A DNA stretch of 64,000 bases from positions 24,954-88,953 of the forward strand of contig CALYCZ020000333.1 of NCBI GenBank assembly GCA_944470555.2. The letters are read 5' to 3'. A program made the position numbers and the translations under genes. Below the pieces are notes generated by a model. It saw nothing but the letters and a program-made list of their open reading frames with translations, had not been told where the DNA came from and did no database searches. Shown piece by piece: positions 35,769-46,999 of this stretch (position 1 is the stretch's first letter; each line of letters opens with the position of its first letter). This stretch comes from Heterobilharzia americana. Lineage: Eukaryota > Platyhelminthes > Trematoda > Strigeidida > Schistosomatidae.

Positions 35769-36714
35769 GCTGCTGTGTATATTCACATTTCAGCAACTAA
35801 AAAACTACTCAGCTGAACAAAACGGTAACATGAAGCTTGCAGTTTGTAAATCATTTGCAAATTGATCAGTTTACTTAAGGTATGTCGGTCTATATAAGTT
35901 AATTAGCCAGCGAAATTCAGGTGATATAAAGTAATTCGATTCTATGAAATGAATTTGTCCATATACATCGTTGATGAGCTAAATTGGTCCTGAAATGAGC
36001 GAAATAACCGTTCAGTGTTTAGACCACTGTAATCTGGCTGCCTACTATTCAAGTTGTTCAATGGTAATACTTAATATATTCACTATGTTTGGTCATCAAT
36101 CAGTTTATACTTACATGGTACACTTAACTTATCACCTCAAATGACCAACATATATATAAGTTCCACAATCATCCACAAACAAACAGTCTAATTGCAGTTA
36201 TAACTAATAATAACAATAACAATAATAACAATAATAATAATAGTAATAATAATAATAATGGCTTTATTCTGGAAGCTATCTCAATTGGACAGAGACACTG
36301 TACGTGTATACATAGCAAAATGAAATAAGTAGAAATTACATGAAGGAGAGATAAGAATATTCACTCTATCTACAACTTTCTTGAAAATCTAGAATTAACT
36401 TAAGTAGACAATCACGTTTGCAATTAGGTTCATAATACGCCAATAGTAACATGCTCATTATCAGTTAGTTTGCTTTCGAAAACAGAAGTTGATTAGTTAG
36501 TTCATTTCTAATACTTTCTTCTTCTCACAGCAGACAAGCTGAACATAGTATTGTAGAATTTTTATGTCTAGTAGTACGTGCATAAAGTCTTATGTACTCG
36601 CTCTATGTCTTTCAAGATGATCGACATGCTGAGAGATTTTAATGAAAAAGATGTTAGCCATCTGATAAAATAACTTCTGCCAAATGTTAACATAAGCGAG
36701 TATTAGTATAAGGG
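35769..36714. other. AT-rich sequence with an (AAT)n microsatellite
   Basis: The only feature is an imperfect AAT/AAC repeat at about 36205-36259. No gene seen. Confidence 0.4.
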
Positions 36715-37005
36715 TTTTTATATGATACCGTCGTTGATTGGACCGAATTGATCAGTCTCGATTAGCATATGGGCTTCTAAGCGGATGCCTCGATATTGCC
36801 AGCAATCTGATTATGTTAAGGATGGATCATGGCTAGCAGTGGAATTCAGGATGCGCATTTCGTCCTATTTGAGACTCACCAGTCAGCTGGATGTACCTGC
36901 TCCCCAGTGAGTGTTGTTCCCACAGGGATTCGGACTCGGAAGCGAACGCTTCAAACGCCAGCGCGTTATCCACTACACCCTTATACTAAAAACTATACCC
37001 GTCAC
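36715..37005 (-). mobile_element. SM-alpha-type SINE with hammerhead motif, minus-strand unit of an inverted pair
   Basis: Read on the minus strand: A-box region TGTAGTGGATAACGCGCTGG (from about 36978), B box GAGTCCGAATCCC (36938-36925), a spacer, a hammerhead-ribozyme-like segment (36895-36826), then a 3' region ending at about 36717 (gacggtatcatata). Pol III promoter, then ribozyme, then tail is the known layout of the schistosome SM-alpha repeat. It faces a second unit at 37010. Confidence 0.78.
36830..36898 (-). ncRNA. Hammerhead ribozyme motif, probably disabled
   Basis: Minus strand: stem I strand ggtacatccag, then ctgactggtgag where an active core reads CTGANGA, stem II gtctcaaataggac, GAAA, a short self-complementary stem III ATGCGCAT, then C as the cleavage residue and the stem I return ctgaattcc. 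The core has four extra bases (tggt or ctgg, depending on alignment), which should block catalysis. Confidence 0.65.
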
Positions 37006-37009
37006 ACAA

Positions 37010-37205
37010 GAAGTGGCTATAGTGGCTTGGTGATGTAGTGGACGACCCGCTGGCGTTTGAAGCGTTTGCTTCAGAGTTCCGAATCCCGGTGGGAACAACA
37101 TCACTCACTGGGAAGCAGGTACATCCAACTGACTGGTGAGTCCCAAATAGGGCGAAATGCGCATCGTGAATTCCAATGGTAGCCACGATCCATCCTTAAC
37201 ATCAG
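37010..37205 (+). mobile_element. SM-alpha-type SINE with hammerhead motif, plus-strand unit of an inverted pair
   Basis: Plus strand: A-box region tgatgtagtggacgacccgc (near 37031), B box AGTTCCGAATCCC (37075-37087), ribozyme-like segment 37122-37180, then cacgatccatccttaaca and an end near 37203. It lacks the long 3' part that the minus-strand unit has. The two units share most positions and the same four-base insertion in the ribozyme core. Confidence 0.75.
37120..37182 (+). ncRNA. Hammerhead ribozyme motif, probably disabled
   Basis: ggtacatccaa, ctgactggtgag, stem II gtcccaaatagggc, GAAA, stem III ATGCGCAT, C, gtgaattcc. It has the same four-base core insertion as the facing unit, plus changes in stem I and stem II that weaken pairing. 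Confidence 0.6.
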
Positions 37206-37899
37206 CGAATATGTTTGTCCACAACAGATTCAATTAGAAGGTTTAGAAGTATATCACTAGTTTTACTGACAATCTTCAAAATTCTATGCAATACACAGCA
37301 TAGTTTGTTTTCAACAACCCGACAAAGAATAAATGAAAACAATAGAGGAGAACAGGTGAGATGCGGAAATTTATAAACACAAGAGGAGAGGCTTAGTTAT
37401 ATTAGCAGATACTGTCAGCTTCCTAATATCTACTGTGATGAGATCTTTTAAAACTTTGTATAATACCAGTAGTCAATCATGGTGGTTGTATAAGTGGATT
37501 ACATAGATGTGTAGAAACAGAGAGGAATAAACTATAATCATAGAGCAATTCGAGAATAAAAATTTTAAATTTCTAAATTAAACCGAAGTATTATGATAGC
37601 GATAATTATTAGTGTAAGCAAAGACAATATTTACATTAATCTGGGTGACTAGGACGATAATTATATCTGGATGGAAAGTTAACTTTAAGGAAGAGAAACA
37701 GATCTAACAAACATCTACTCTATACTTTAATTGGGTTTAAAATTTATCGTTGCTATGCTATGACATGTGCTATACTCAGTAATCGGTGGTGCATAAACTT
37801 AGAGTATTTATAATGAGACTTTGTAAAGGTTGAGGTTGAGCTGATTTAATCGTTCAGGATCTACTGGAGTAGGAGGAGAAGATCATGTGAAGAAGAAGA
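37206..37899. other. Unassigned AT-rich sequence
   Basis: No feature supported. Confidence 0.4.
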
Positions 37900-38010
37900 A
37901 ACGAAAGCTTCTGGGCAGTTATGCAGGAAGGTTCAAAAGACCCCAGAGAAGGGAGTGCAATGCAGGCATGTTACTGAAACCCTATGTTTCACTAGGAACC
38001 TAAGGGAAAC
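37900..38010 (+). mobile_element. RTE-clade LINE, short 3' end (SR2 type)
   Basis: The sequence cttctgggcagttatgcagg, aaggttcaaaaga and ctaggaacctaaggg matches the terminal ORF2 region of the other copies (compare 1270-1370). It has no microsatellite tail and is strongly 5' truncated. Confidence 0.6.
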
Positions 38011-38974
38011 ATAAAATTCTCAGAATAAATATCCTTATATAACGAATTGTTAGTCATTCCTATGTCACTGTCAAGAGTTTCAACTATTTAAATCTTCCTA
38101 ACTTGAAACATTAGAGTATTAGGGGTTAATATTTGACTACTGTCTAACCAATGACTCCTTACGACATATAATTAACGGTTGAAAATTTAAATCTATGAAC
38201 TTGAGAGTTTACATCATTCTACGTTTTTCTCCACTGACTTTCCAAAAGTTTGAGTTACCTGTCGTTTGACATGTTGATATTATTATTATTATTATTTGTC
38301 CCTTGGGTTCCTAATGGAACATACGGCTTCGGTAGCACGTCTCCAATGAGCTATGTTCTCTGAAATCTTCTGAACCTGGCTCCACGACAGCCCACAAGCT
38401 CTCATTTCCTCCTCGCACGATCTCCTCCATGTCACCCTCGCCTTGGACGCCCAGCTCATCGCTTCCCATCTGGGTTCTACCCGAGGGCCTGACGTGTGAT
38501 GTTCCCAGTCGGCCTTCTCAGTGTATGCCCAATCCGATCCATCTCCATTTCCTTCCACTGCATGTTTGTTCAGCGATAGGTTCTTGGTTGGTTCGTTACC
38601 AGCCTCACTGAGTTCCTTGTTGCTTATTTTCACTATTCTGGCCAACTGATCTTCAGTAACAAGCCAGTTTAGGCACTTGTTGATGAATGTCTTTAGTTTG
38701 TTGGAAATGCCTTTCGTAACGCTCCAAGTCTCTGAACCATACAGAAGCACTGACTTGACTGAATTAGTGTTGAAAATCCGGATGTTGTTCCACATGCTGA
38801 GTGGAGTGCAGTAGATCTCCACACTGATTTCAGGCTAATGAACGCTTGTCTTGCTTTTCTGATTCTGGCCGCTTTGACGCCCTTATCTGTGCCTCCTGTA
38901 GTTGAAACAGTGCTGCCTAGATAGGTGAAAGAGGCTACTTCCTTTAAGTTTCTCCCATTGATGGTGATTGGAGC

Positions 38975-39033
<59 letters not shown>

Positions 39034-39034
39034 G
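38975..39034. repeat. (TTG)n microsatellite inside the RTE frame (polyglutamine)
   Basis: 20 units against 24 at 30286-30357, in the same position between PEVMKIP and APITING. Confidence 0.9.
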
Positions 39035-39592
39035 GGGTATCTTCATCACCTCTGGCTTCTCTACGTTCACTTGAACTCCTGTCTTCTCTGCCCTGCCCTG
39101 CCTCTTCTGTCAACTTGTTAGTTTTCACCTGTAGATCTTAGACTTTGTGTGACATCAGACACAAGTCATCATTGGCGAAATCCAAATCTTCTAGGTTCTT
39201 TTCCCGGTCCAGCCATTGTATCTCCCTCCTCTCGCTCCTCACTTTTTGTTGCATGATCCAGTCCGCTACAATCAGGAATAACATGGGTGATAGTAGACAG
39301 TTTTGTTTTACTCCTATCTCCACTTCACTGCAAAGGCATCACTGACCTTCCCATTGTGCATTACTTGGCATGTGGCGTCTTCATATAGTTGTTGAATGAG
39401 GTTGATAAAGGTATGTGGTATTCCATAAAGTTGGAGCAGTTTCCAAATTATTTCTCGGTCGACGCTGTCAAAGGCCTTCTCAAAGTAGATGAGGTTGAGG
39501 TGTAGAGTTGACTGCCATTCTATACTCTGATCTATGATGATGCGTAGTGTGGCGTTGCAATTTGGTCTGCACATGATTTGTACTTCCTGAAT

Positions 39593-39804
<212 letters not shown>

Positions 39805-39954
39805 TTTGGATTGTAGTTTTGAATCCAGTGCATCCTGCAGTCTCTCCAGGATGATGCGGCTTATTATTTTGCTTGGGGTAGGCAGAAGCGTGATTCCGTG
39901 CCAGTTCTTGCAAACATTGAGGTCTCCCTTCTTCGGAAGTTTGACAAGGTCCAA

Positions 39955-40391
39955 ATCTCATGGAACTCATTGACCTTTGTCTGACCACATACTTCCAATT
40001 CAACGGCAAGATATACAAACAGATAAAAGGAACTCCTATGGGATCACCGATATCCAGACTAATTGCAGAAGTAGTGATGCAGAAACTAGAAGCCATCATC
40101 CTACCTGTGATCAAACTAAAAATTTGGATTCGCTATGTGGACGACACTTCTGTCATCATTAAAAAAGATGATATCGAAAACACTAATAGTTTGGTCAATA
40201 ACATTTTCAATGACATCAAATTCACAATGGAGAAGGAGTCAAACAAACAACTACCATTCCTGGATGTTTTAGTCAGTAGGACAAATGACAGAAAGCTGGA
40301 AAATTAAGTGTACAGGAAGCCAACACACACCGACCAAATCCTCAACTACAGTAACAATAATCCAACAACGCACGAAATCAGTTGCTTGCAG
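39955..40391 (+). mobile_element. Penelope-like element (family B), copy 2, cut after the RT palm
   Basis: Matches 31306-31742 with few changes (for example KQIKGTPMGSPIS against KQMKGTPMGSPIS). YVDD is at 40133-40144 and the same TAA stop lies before VYRKPTHTDQ. The match ends sharply at SCLQ (40391), where unrelated sequence follows. Copy 1 continues through thumb and endonuclease. Confidence 0.88.
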
Positions 40392-40957
40392 CCACCACTT
40401 ATGTTCCTTATGAAAGATCACAGGGAAGCAGCAGGTAGATTCTGCTCTGTCAAGAAACTGAAGTCAAGCTCTGCACATCCGTTTTTCTCAACACATTACT
40501 ACATACATATATATACGGCTATTCTGAGCACAGTGCATCCATGAGTCTCCCGTAAGTCTCTACCACGAAAAAGGATGAGTAACCTGTATATACTGGTCAC
40601 ACAAACTTTATTCATCAACATATAACACTGTTTCAAAACTCTTCTGATAAAGGGGGAATGTTGAAGATGACTTTTAAACCCGCACATCGGAGAAGATGAC
40701 AGTAACACCACCACTAGACTTACTTAACTCAGGCTAAACTTACAGCCTTCCATGTCAAGTTTTCTGTCCAACTTATGATACAAGAAATGAAGGAATACGT
40801 TCCATCCAACCTCTTGTAAGACAAAGGTATATGTTAGCTTTTCAACTTATGAAAGGTCTATATCAAAATACAATAATTCCCACACAAATTAACTTAATTC
40901 TGTACTATATTTTGCAAACAGTTCATTAATGAAAACAAATAATAATAAGTTGGTGTA
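40392..40957. other. Unassigned sequence
   Basis: No supported feature in the stretch after the chimera's sharp end. Confidence 0.35.
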
Positions 40958-41015
40958 GTTTCTCGTATTATACCGTTACTGATTGGACCGGATTGATCGA
41001 TCTCTATTGGCACAA
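40958..41015 (-). mobile_element. SM-alpha-type SINE, 3' end fragment
   Basis: The plus-strand sequence attataccgttactgattgg, accggattgatcgatctcta matches the 3' region of the SM-alpha unit (36717-36770 and 63160-63210). Only this part is kept. Confidence 0.6.
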
Positions 41016-41125
41016 GACGCAATCGGCCTTCTCAGTGTATGCCCAATCCATCTCTACTTTCTTGTGCATATTTGTTTGACCATAGGTTATTGGTTGGTTC
41101 GTTGCCAGCCAGCCTGTCAGAGTCC
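41016..41125 (-). mobile_element. RTE-clade LINE fragment (SR2 type)
   Basis: Matches 29820-29915 (tcggccttctcagtgtatgc, ccaatcc..., ttggttggttcgttgccagc). It is joined to an SM-alpha fragment on the left and to the first tandem unit on the right. Confidence 0.7.
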
Positions 41126-43272
41126 ATCGATCCACTTGTTTACTTTACTTGCAAGGCTTTACAATGATTTCGTCTATCTGAAAACTTTGTCTCCTCCTAA
41201 CCTCCTAACTTTACAGACAGACGACAGACAGACAACTGTGGGTGTCAAGCCAGCCTAATCAATTCTACAATAATAGAACGAAAATATTACCTACTTACTT
41301 ACTTGGTAGATGTAGATGTAGATGTAAGTAACTCCTTTATGACTTGAGCAATTTGATGATTGTGAAATGATCGGCTGGTATAGACAGACAGTTGGCGGAT
41401 TCCACTCCAGTCCAGTTCAGTCCAAGGGTTGAAGGCTGATAGAGAGGTAGTGATTGGGAGGAATCGATCAATTGATACACAGTTAGTTAGTTAGTTAGTC
41501 AGTCGTATTATTGTTATGCAAACAACAAAAAACATTTTTTCAGGCATATGCATGGATTTGTAAGGTTGATTGAAAATCAAATCGAGTTGGTAGGCAATTT
41601 CTGTACGATTTCGATCAAATCTTGTATAATTTTATATGATTTTGGAATGAATATAAACCTCCACGTCACCCCTTCAATCATCAATGTAATAAATTAGTAG
41701 TAGTAGTTCAAAAGGTAGTTTATATGCAACATTATTTGACTGACTGATTTTGAAAGGAGGCCAGATATTTTTGAAGGGGTGTTGTTGTTAATGGAATAGA
41801 ATCAGCAATCATGAGAAATTATACGTTTGACACGTGAAGTAGAATTGTCTCATTCTCTGTGAATTTCACCTTAGCACAAGTGCTTGCTTACAGATAGCGT
41901 CGGGTAAAGAAGCTGTGTACCGATTTTGACAAGCACCATCATCACCATGATGATTGTGATCATGATTTTGTTTCAAATGGATAACAGGCTGCAACATTTG
42001 AACAGGTCAACTATTTATAATGGATCCACTTCATGCGCCATCATCATCATCATCATCATCACCATGATGATTGTGATCATGATTTTGTTTCAACTGGATA
42101 ACAGGCTGCAACATTTGAACAGGTCAATTATTTATCATGAAATTTGTAATCTCATGCTGATGCTGAAAGTGATATGGAGTAGGAGTAGGGGTAGGGGTGG
42201 TGGTGTTGCAGTGACAAGAAAAAAGGTGGATGGTATAAACGAAGAAAATTCAATTCAATTCAACTCAACTCAACTCAATTCAAATCGAATCAAAATCATC
42301 ATCATCATCATGTGTAATTAATGTGATAACTAACATCCATTATATTAAGTTGTATGCATAGTTAGTTGGCTGTGTGTCAAGCAAGGGAGAGAGAGAACTA
42401 AGCGCTGTATGTTGAGAGTGGAATCCATGTGGTGATTGCGTTGTGTCATTTCAACTTATATAAATGATGGTGGTTTACGAGATGGGAGAGTTGTGAAGGG
42501 GGTGGAGGGTGGGGGGTGGGCGAACTGCCTGATTCTCACGTCTCGTTTGCGGAAAGGACAGAGAGAGGAGAGACTGACTGGCTGACTGACCAACTTGTTC
42601 ATGAATGGTCGTCAATCGAGACCAATGGCACACATTGAAAGTCAGTAGTAGTAGTAGTAGAAGTAATACTGAATATAAATAGCCGAGCCGAATATCACAT
42701 GCTTAAAATAATAATAATTACAGCGAGAGAAAATTGTTTTCGGCTAATTGGTTGGTGCCAAGGGGAAAAGTGGTTTCCGTTAGCTGCACTATTATCGCTA
42801 GTATCCTTTTGATGATGAAGAAGAAGTCTGTCACAGTCTATCATAAACAAAAACAAGAGCGGCTGCAACTTGGACAAGAGAAGCAATTTGACAAAGCAGA
42901 AGAAGCCCGAGAAAGTGTTTGTTATTCAGGCGTTGACTACTAAATTATCAGTCAGTCAGTCAGTCAGTCAGTCAGTCAGTCAGTCAGTCGGAGAAGTGAA
43001 CAAAAAAATCTTGATTCTGCTGTCAACTGAATTCATTATCCTGCTCTACACAAACTCATCTCACCTTGGCATCAATCTCATTGCTTTACAGGGAGTAAGA
43101 GAACAAAGAAGAAGTAGACGAGGAAGAAGAAGAAGAAGAAGAAGAAGATCTATTTTCTGCTACAAAAGTCTATATCTTATTACCAGAAATTGTGGTCGAG
43201 TGAGCACAAGAATTTTATCTATCCTGCGCTAAACACAATATATCTCATAAACGTGAGTTTATATGACATTTA

Positions 43273-43328
<56 letters not shown>

Positions 43329-44070
43329 CTTCATGGGCTCACTTTTGAATCATGTTATATTTGATAACCAGTCAGTCAGTCAGTCAGCTAGCCCGCCCAC
43401 TAGGAGGAGGTGGAGGAAGCCAAGAGAGAAATAAATAATAGTTGGTAGCTAAATTATCATTATTACATTATTATTATTATTATTATTATAACTCGACATA
43501 TTCTTCAATCAAATGGATAATATTGACTAGCCTATTATGCGAGTAGAGTGAATTTACGATCATATGAGATGAGATGAGATGAGACCTGTTGAAATGTTTG
43601 TTATTTGTTCTCTAGTCATTATCCCCCGATGTTGATGACTGACTGATATGCGAACGAGATGTCTGAGGAATGACCGAGTGAGTGAGTGAGTGAGTGAGTG
43701 GGTGAGTGGGTGGCTAGGGGTGGGAATATCTTAGATAATACGAATTAGTGGTTGACTGACTGACTGACTGACTGACTGACTGACTGACTGACTCTAGGTG
43801 AAATGGGCCACAATGGCACTGATTTAGTCACTCTTTTACGTCGTCTTCTAATCTAAAGCTAAGCTTGACTAGGTGTGATATTTTCAATTTCCCTCTTCCT
43901 CTTCTTCTTCTCATTGCCTTCCATTGCCTTGCCTTTCCTTGCGTTGCCTTGCCTTGCTTCCTACCATACACTTTTTGTTTGGCTACTTTGATGATATGAG
44001 TCTTTTCTCTGACACTGCTACTACTCGTGTGGAATTCGTCGGCAGCTAACCCTAAACGATCCATCGATGG
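41126..44070. repeat. Tandem unit 1 of a three-copy ~2.93-kb array
   Basis: 2945 bases, nearly identical to the next two units. It holds a 117-base internal duplication (accatgatgattgtgatc at 41944 and 42061) and many simple repeats: CATC, GTCA (about 42949-42989), GAAGAA, ATT (about 43276-43325), GAGT and CTGA. No transposon block and no recognised gene. Frames such as 41926-42321 translate low-complexity DNA. A TATA-like site with acttatataaatgatgg lies near 42457. This unit carries caactggataac in the second internal repeat, where units 2 and 3 have caaatggataac. Confidence 0.93.
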
Positions 44071-46216
44071 ATCGATCCACTTGTTTACTTTACTTGCAAG
44101 GCTTTACAATGATTTCGTCTATCTGAAAACTTTGTCTCCTCCTAACCTCCTAACTTTACAGACAGACGACAGACAGACAACTGTGGGTGTCAAGCCAGCC
44201 TAATCAATTCTACAATAATAGAACGAAAATATTACCTACTTACTTACTTGGTAGATGTAGATGTAGATGTAAGTAACTCCTTTATGACTTGAGCAATTTG
44301 ATGATTGTGAAATGATCGGCTGGTATAGACAGACAGTTGGCGGATTCCACTCCAGTCCAGTTCAGTCCAAGGGTTGAAGGCTGATAGAGAGGTAGTGATT
44401 GGGAGGAATCGATCAATTGATACACAGTTAGTTAGTTAGTTAGTCAGTCGTATTATTGTTATGCAAACAACAAAAAACATTTTTTCAGGCATATGCATGG
44501 ATTTGTAAGGTTGATTGAAAATCAAATCGAGTTGGTAGGCAATTTCTGTACGATTTCGATCAAATCTTGTATAATTTTATATGATTTTGGAATGAATATA
44601 AACCTCCACGTCACCCCTTCAATCATCAATGTAATAAATTAGTAGTAGTAGTTCAAAAGGTAGTTTATATGCAACATTATTTGACTGACTGATTTTGAAA
44701 GGAGGCCAGATATTTTTGAAGGGGTGTTGTTGTTAATGGAATAGAATCAGCAATCATGAGAAATTATACGTTTGACACGTGAAGTAGAATTGTCTCATTC
44801 TCTGTGAATTTCACCTTAGCACAAGTGCTTGCTTACAGATAGCGTCGGGTAAAGAAGCTGTGTACCGATTTTGACAAGCACCATCATCACCATGATGATT
44901 GTGATCATGATTTTGTTTCAAATGGATAACAGGCTGCAACATTTGAACAGGTCAACTATTTATAATGGATCCACTTCATGCGCCATCATCATCATCATCA
45001 TCATCACCATGATGATTGTGATCATGATTTTGTTTCAAATGGATAACAGGCTGCAACATTTGAACAGGTCAATTATTTATCATGAAATTTGTAATCTCAT
45101 GCTGATGCTGAAAGTGATATGGAGTAGGAGTAGGGGTAGGGGTGGTGGTGTTGCAGTGACAAGAAAAAAGGTGGATGGTATAAACGAAGAAAATTCAATT
45201 CAATTCAACTCAACTCAACTCAATTCAAATCGAATCAAAATCATCATCATCATCATGTGTAATTAATGTGATAACTAACATCCATTATATTAAGTTGTAT
45301 GCATAGTTAGTTGGCTGTGTGTCAAGCAAGGGAGAGAGAGAACTAAGCGCTGTATGTTGAGAGTGGAATCCATGTGGTGATTGCGTTGTGTCATTTCAAC
45401 TTATATAAATGATGGTGGTTTACGAGATGGGAGAGTTGTGAAGGGGGTGGAGGGTGGGGGGTGGGCGAACTGCCTGATTCTCACGTCTCGTTTGCGGAAA
45501 GGACAGAGAGAGGAGAGACTGACTGGCTGACTGACCAACTTGTTCATGAATGGTCGTCAATCGAGACCAATGGCACACATTGAAAGTCAGTAGTAGTAGT
45601 AGTAGAAGTAATACTGAATATAAATAGCCGAGCCGAATATCACATGCTTAAAATAATAATAATTACAGCGAGAGAAAATTGTTTTCGGCTAATTGGTTGG
45701 TGCCAAGGGGAAAAGTGGTTTCCGTTAGCTGCACTATTATCGCTAGTATCCTTTTGATGATGAAGAAGAAGTCTGTCACAGTCTATCATAAACAAAACAA
45801 GAGCGGCTGCAACTTGGACAAGAGAAGCAATTTGACAAAGCAGAAGAAGCCCGAGAAAGTGTTTGTTATTCAGGCGTTGACTACTAAATTATCAGTCAGT
45901 CAGTCAGTCAGTCAGTCAGTCAGTCAGTCAGTCGGAGAAGTGAACAAAAAAATCTTGATTCTGCTGTCAACTGAATTCATTATCCTGCTCTACACAAACT
46001 CATCTCACCTTGGCATCAATCTCATTGCTTTACAGGGAGTAAGAGAACAAAGAAGAAGTAGACGAGGAAGAAGAAGAAGAAGAAGAAGAAGATCTATTTT
46101 CTGCTACAAAAGTCTATATCTTATTACCAGAAATTGTGGTCGAGTGAGCACAAGAATTTTATCTATCCTGCGCTAAACACAATATATCTCATAAACGTGA
46201 GTTTATATGACATTTA

Positions 46217-46257
<41 letters not shown>

Positions 46258-46999
46258 CTTCATGGGCTCACTTTTGAATCATGTTATATTTGATAACCAG
46301 TCAGTCAGTCAGTCAGCTAGCCCGCCCACTAGGAGGAGGTGGAGGAAGCCAAGAGAGAAATAAATAATAGTTGGTAGCTAAATTATCATTATTACATTAT
46401 TATTATTATTATTATTATAACTCGACATATTCTTCAATCAAATGGATAATATTGACTAGCCTATTATGCGAGTAGAGTGAATTTACGATCATATGAGATG
46501 AGATGAGATGAGACCTGTTGAAATGTTTGTTATTTGTTCTCTAGTCATTATCCCCCGATGTTGATGACTGACTGATATGCGAACGAGATGTCTGAGGAAT
46601 GACCGAGTGAGTGAGTGAGTGAGTGAGTGGGTGAGTGGGTGGCTAGGGGTGGGAATATCTTAGATAATACGAATTAGTGGTTGACTGACTGACTGACTGA
46701 CTGACTGACTGACTGACTGACTCTAGGTGAAATGGGCCACAATGGCACTGATTTAGTCACTCTTTTACGTCGTCTTCTAATCTAAAGCTAAGCTTGACTA
46801 GGTGTGATATTTTCAATTTCCCTCTTCCTCTTCTTCTTCTCATTGCCTTCCATTGCCTTGCCTTTCCTTGCGTTGCCTTGCCTTGCTTCCTACCATACAC
46901 TTTTTGTTTGGCTACTTTGATGATATGAGTCTTTTCTCTGACACTGCTACTACTCGTGTGGAATTCGTCGGCAGCTAACCCTAAACGATCCATCGATGG
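44071..46999. repeat. Tandem unit 2 of the ~2.93-kb array
   Basis: 2929 bases. It starts at a junction with the perfect 16-base palindrome gatccatcgatggatc (44058-44073). One A is missing in aaacaaaacaag (about 45791) relative to units 1 and 3. That joins two frames into one of 165 codons (45679-46176), which the other units lack. The frame is therefore not conserved, and I do not call a gene. Confidence 0.93.

Noticed and set aside
36829..37186. Two frames of 66-69 codons in the SM-alpha pair
   Set aside because: They are opposite-strand readings of the SINE and its ribozyme. A similar start occurs in the fragment at 63272.
41926..42321. A 131-codon frame present in all three tandem units
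   Set aside because: It consists mostly of translated CATC/ATG repeats and the 117-base internal duplication. Its conservation follows from the recent copying of the whole unit.
43828..44064. A 78-codon basic frame at the end of tandem units 1 and 2
   Set aside because: Its body is translated CCTTG-type simple sequence, and the segment is absent from unit 3.
45679..46176. A 165-codon frame in tandem unit 2 as a possible gene
   Set aside because: A one-base indel breaks it in units 1 and 3, and part of it is translated GTCA and GAA repeats.
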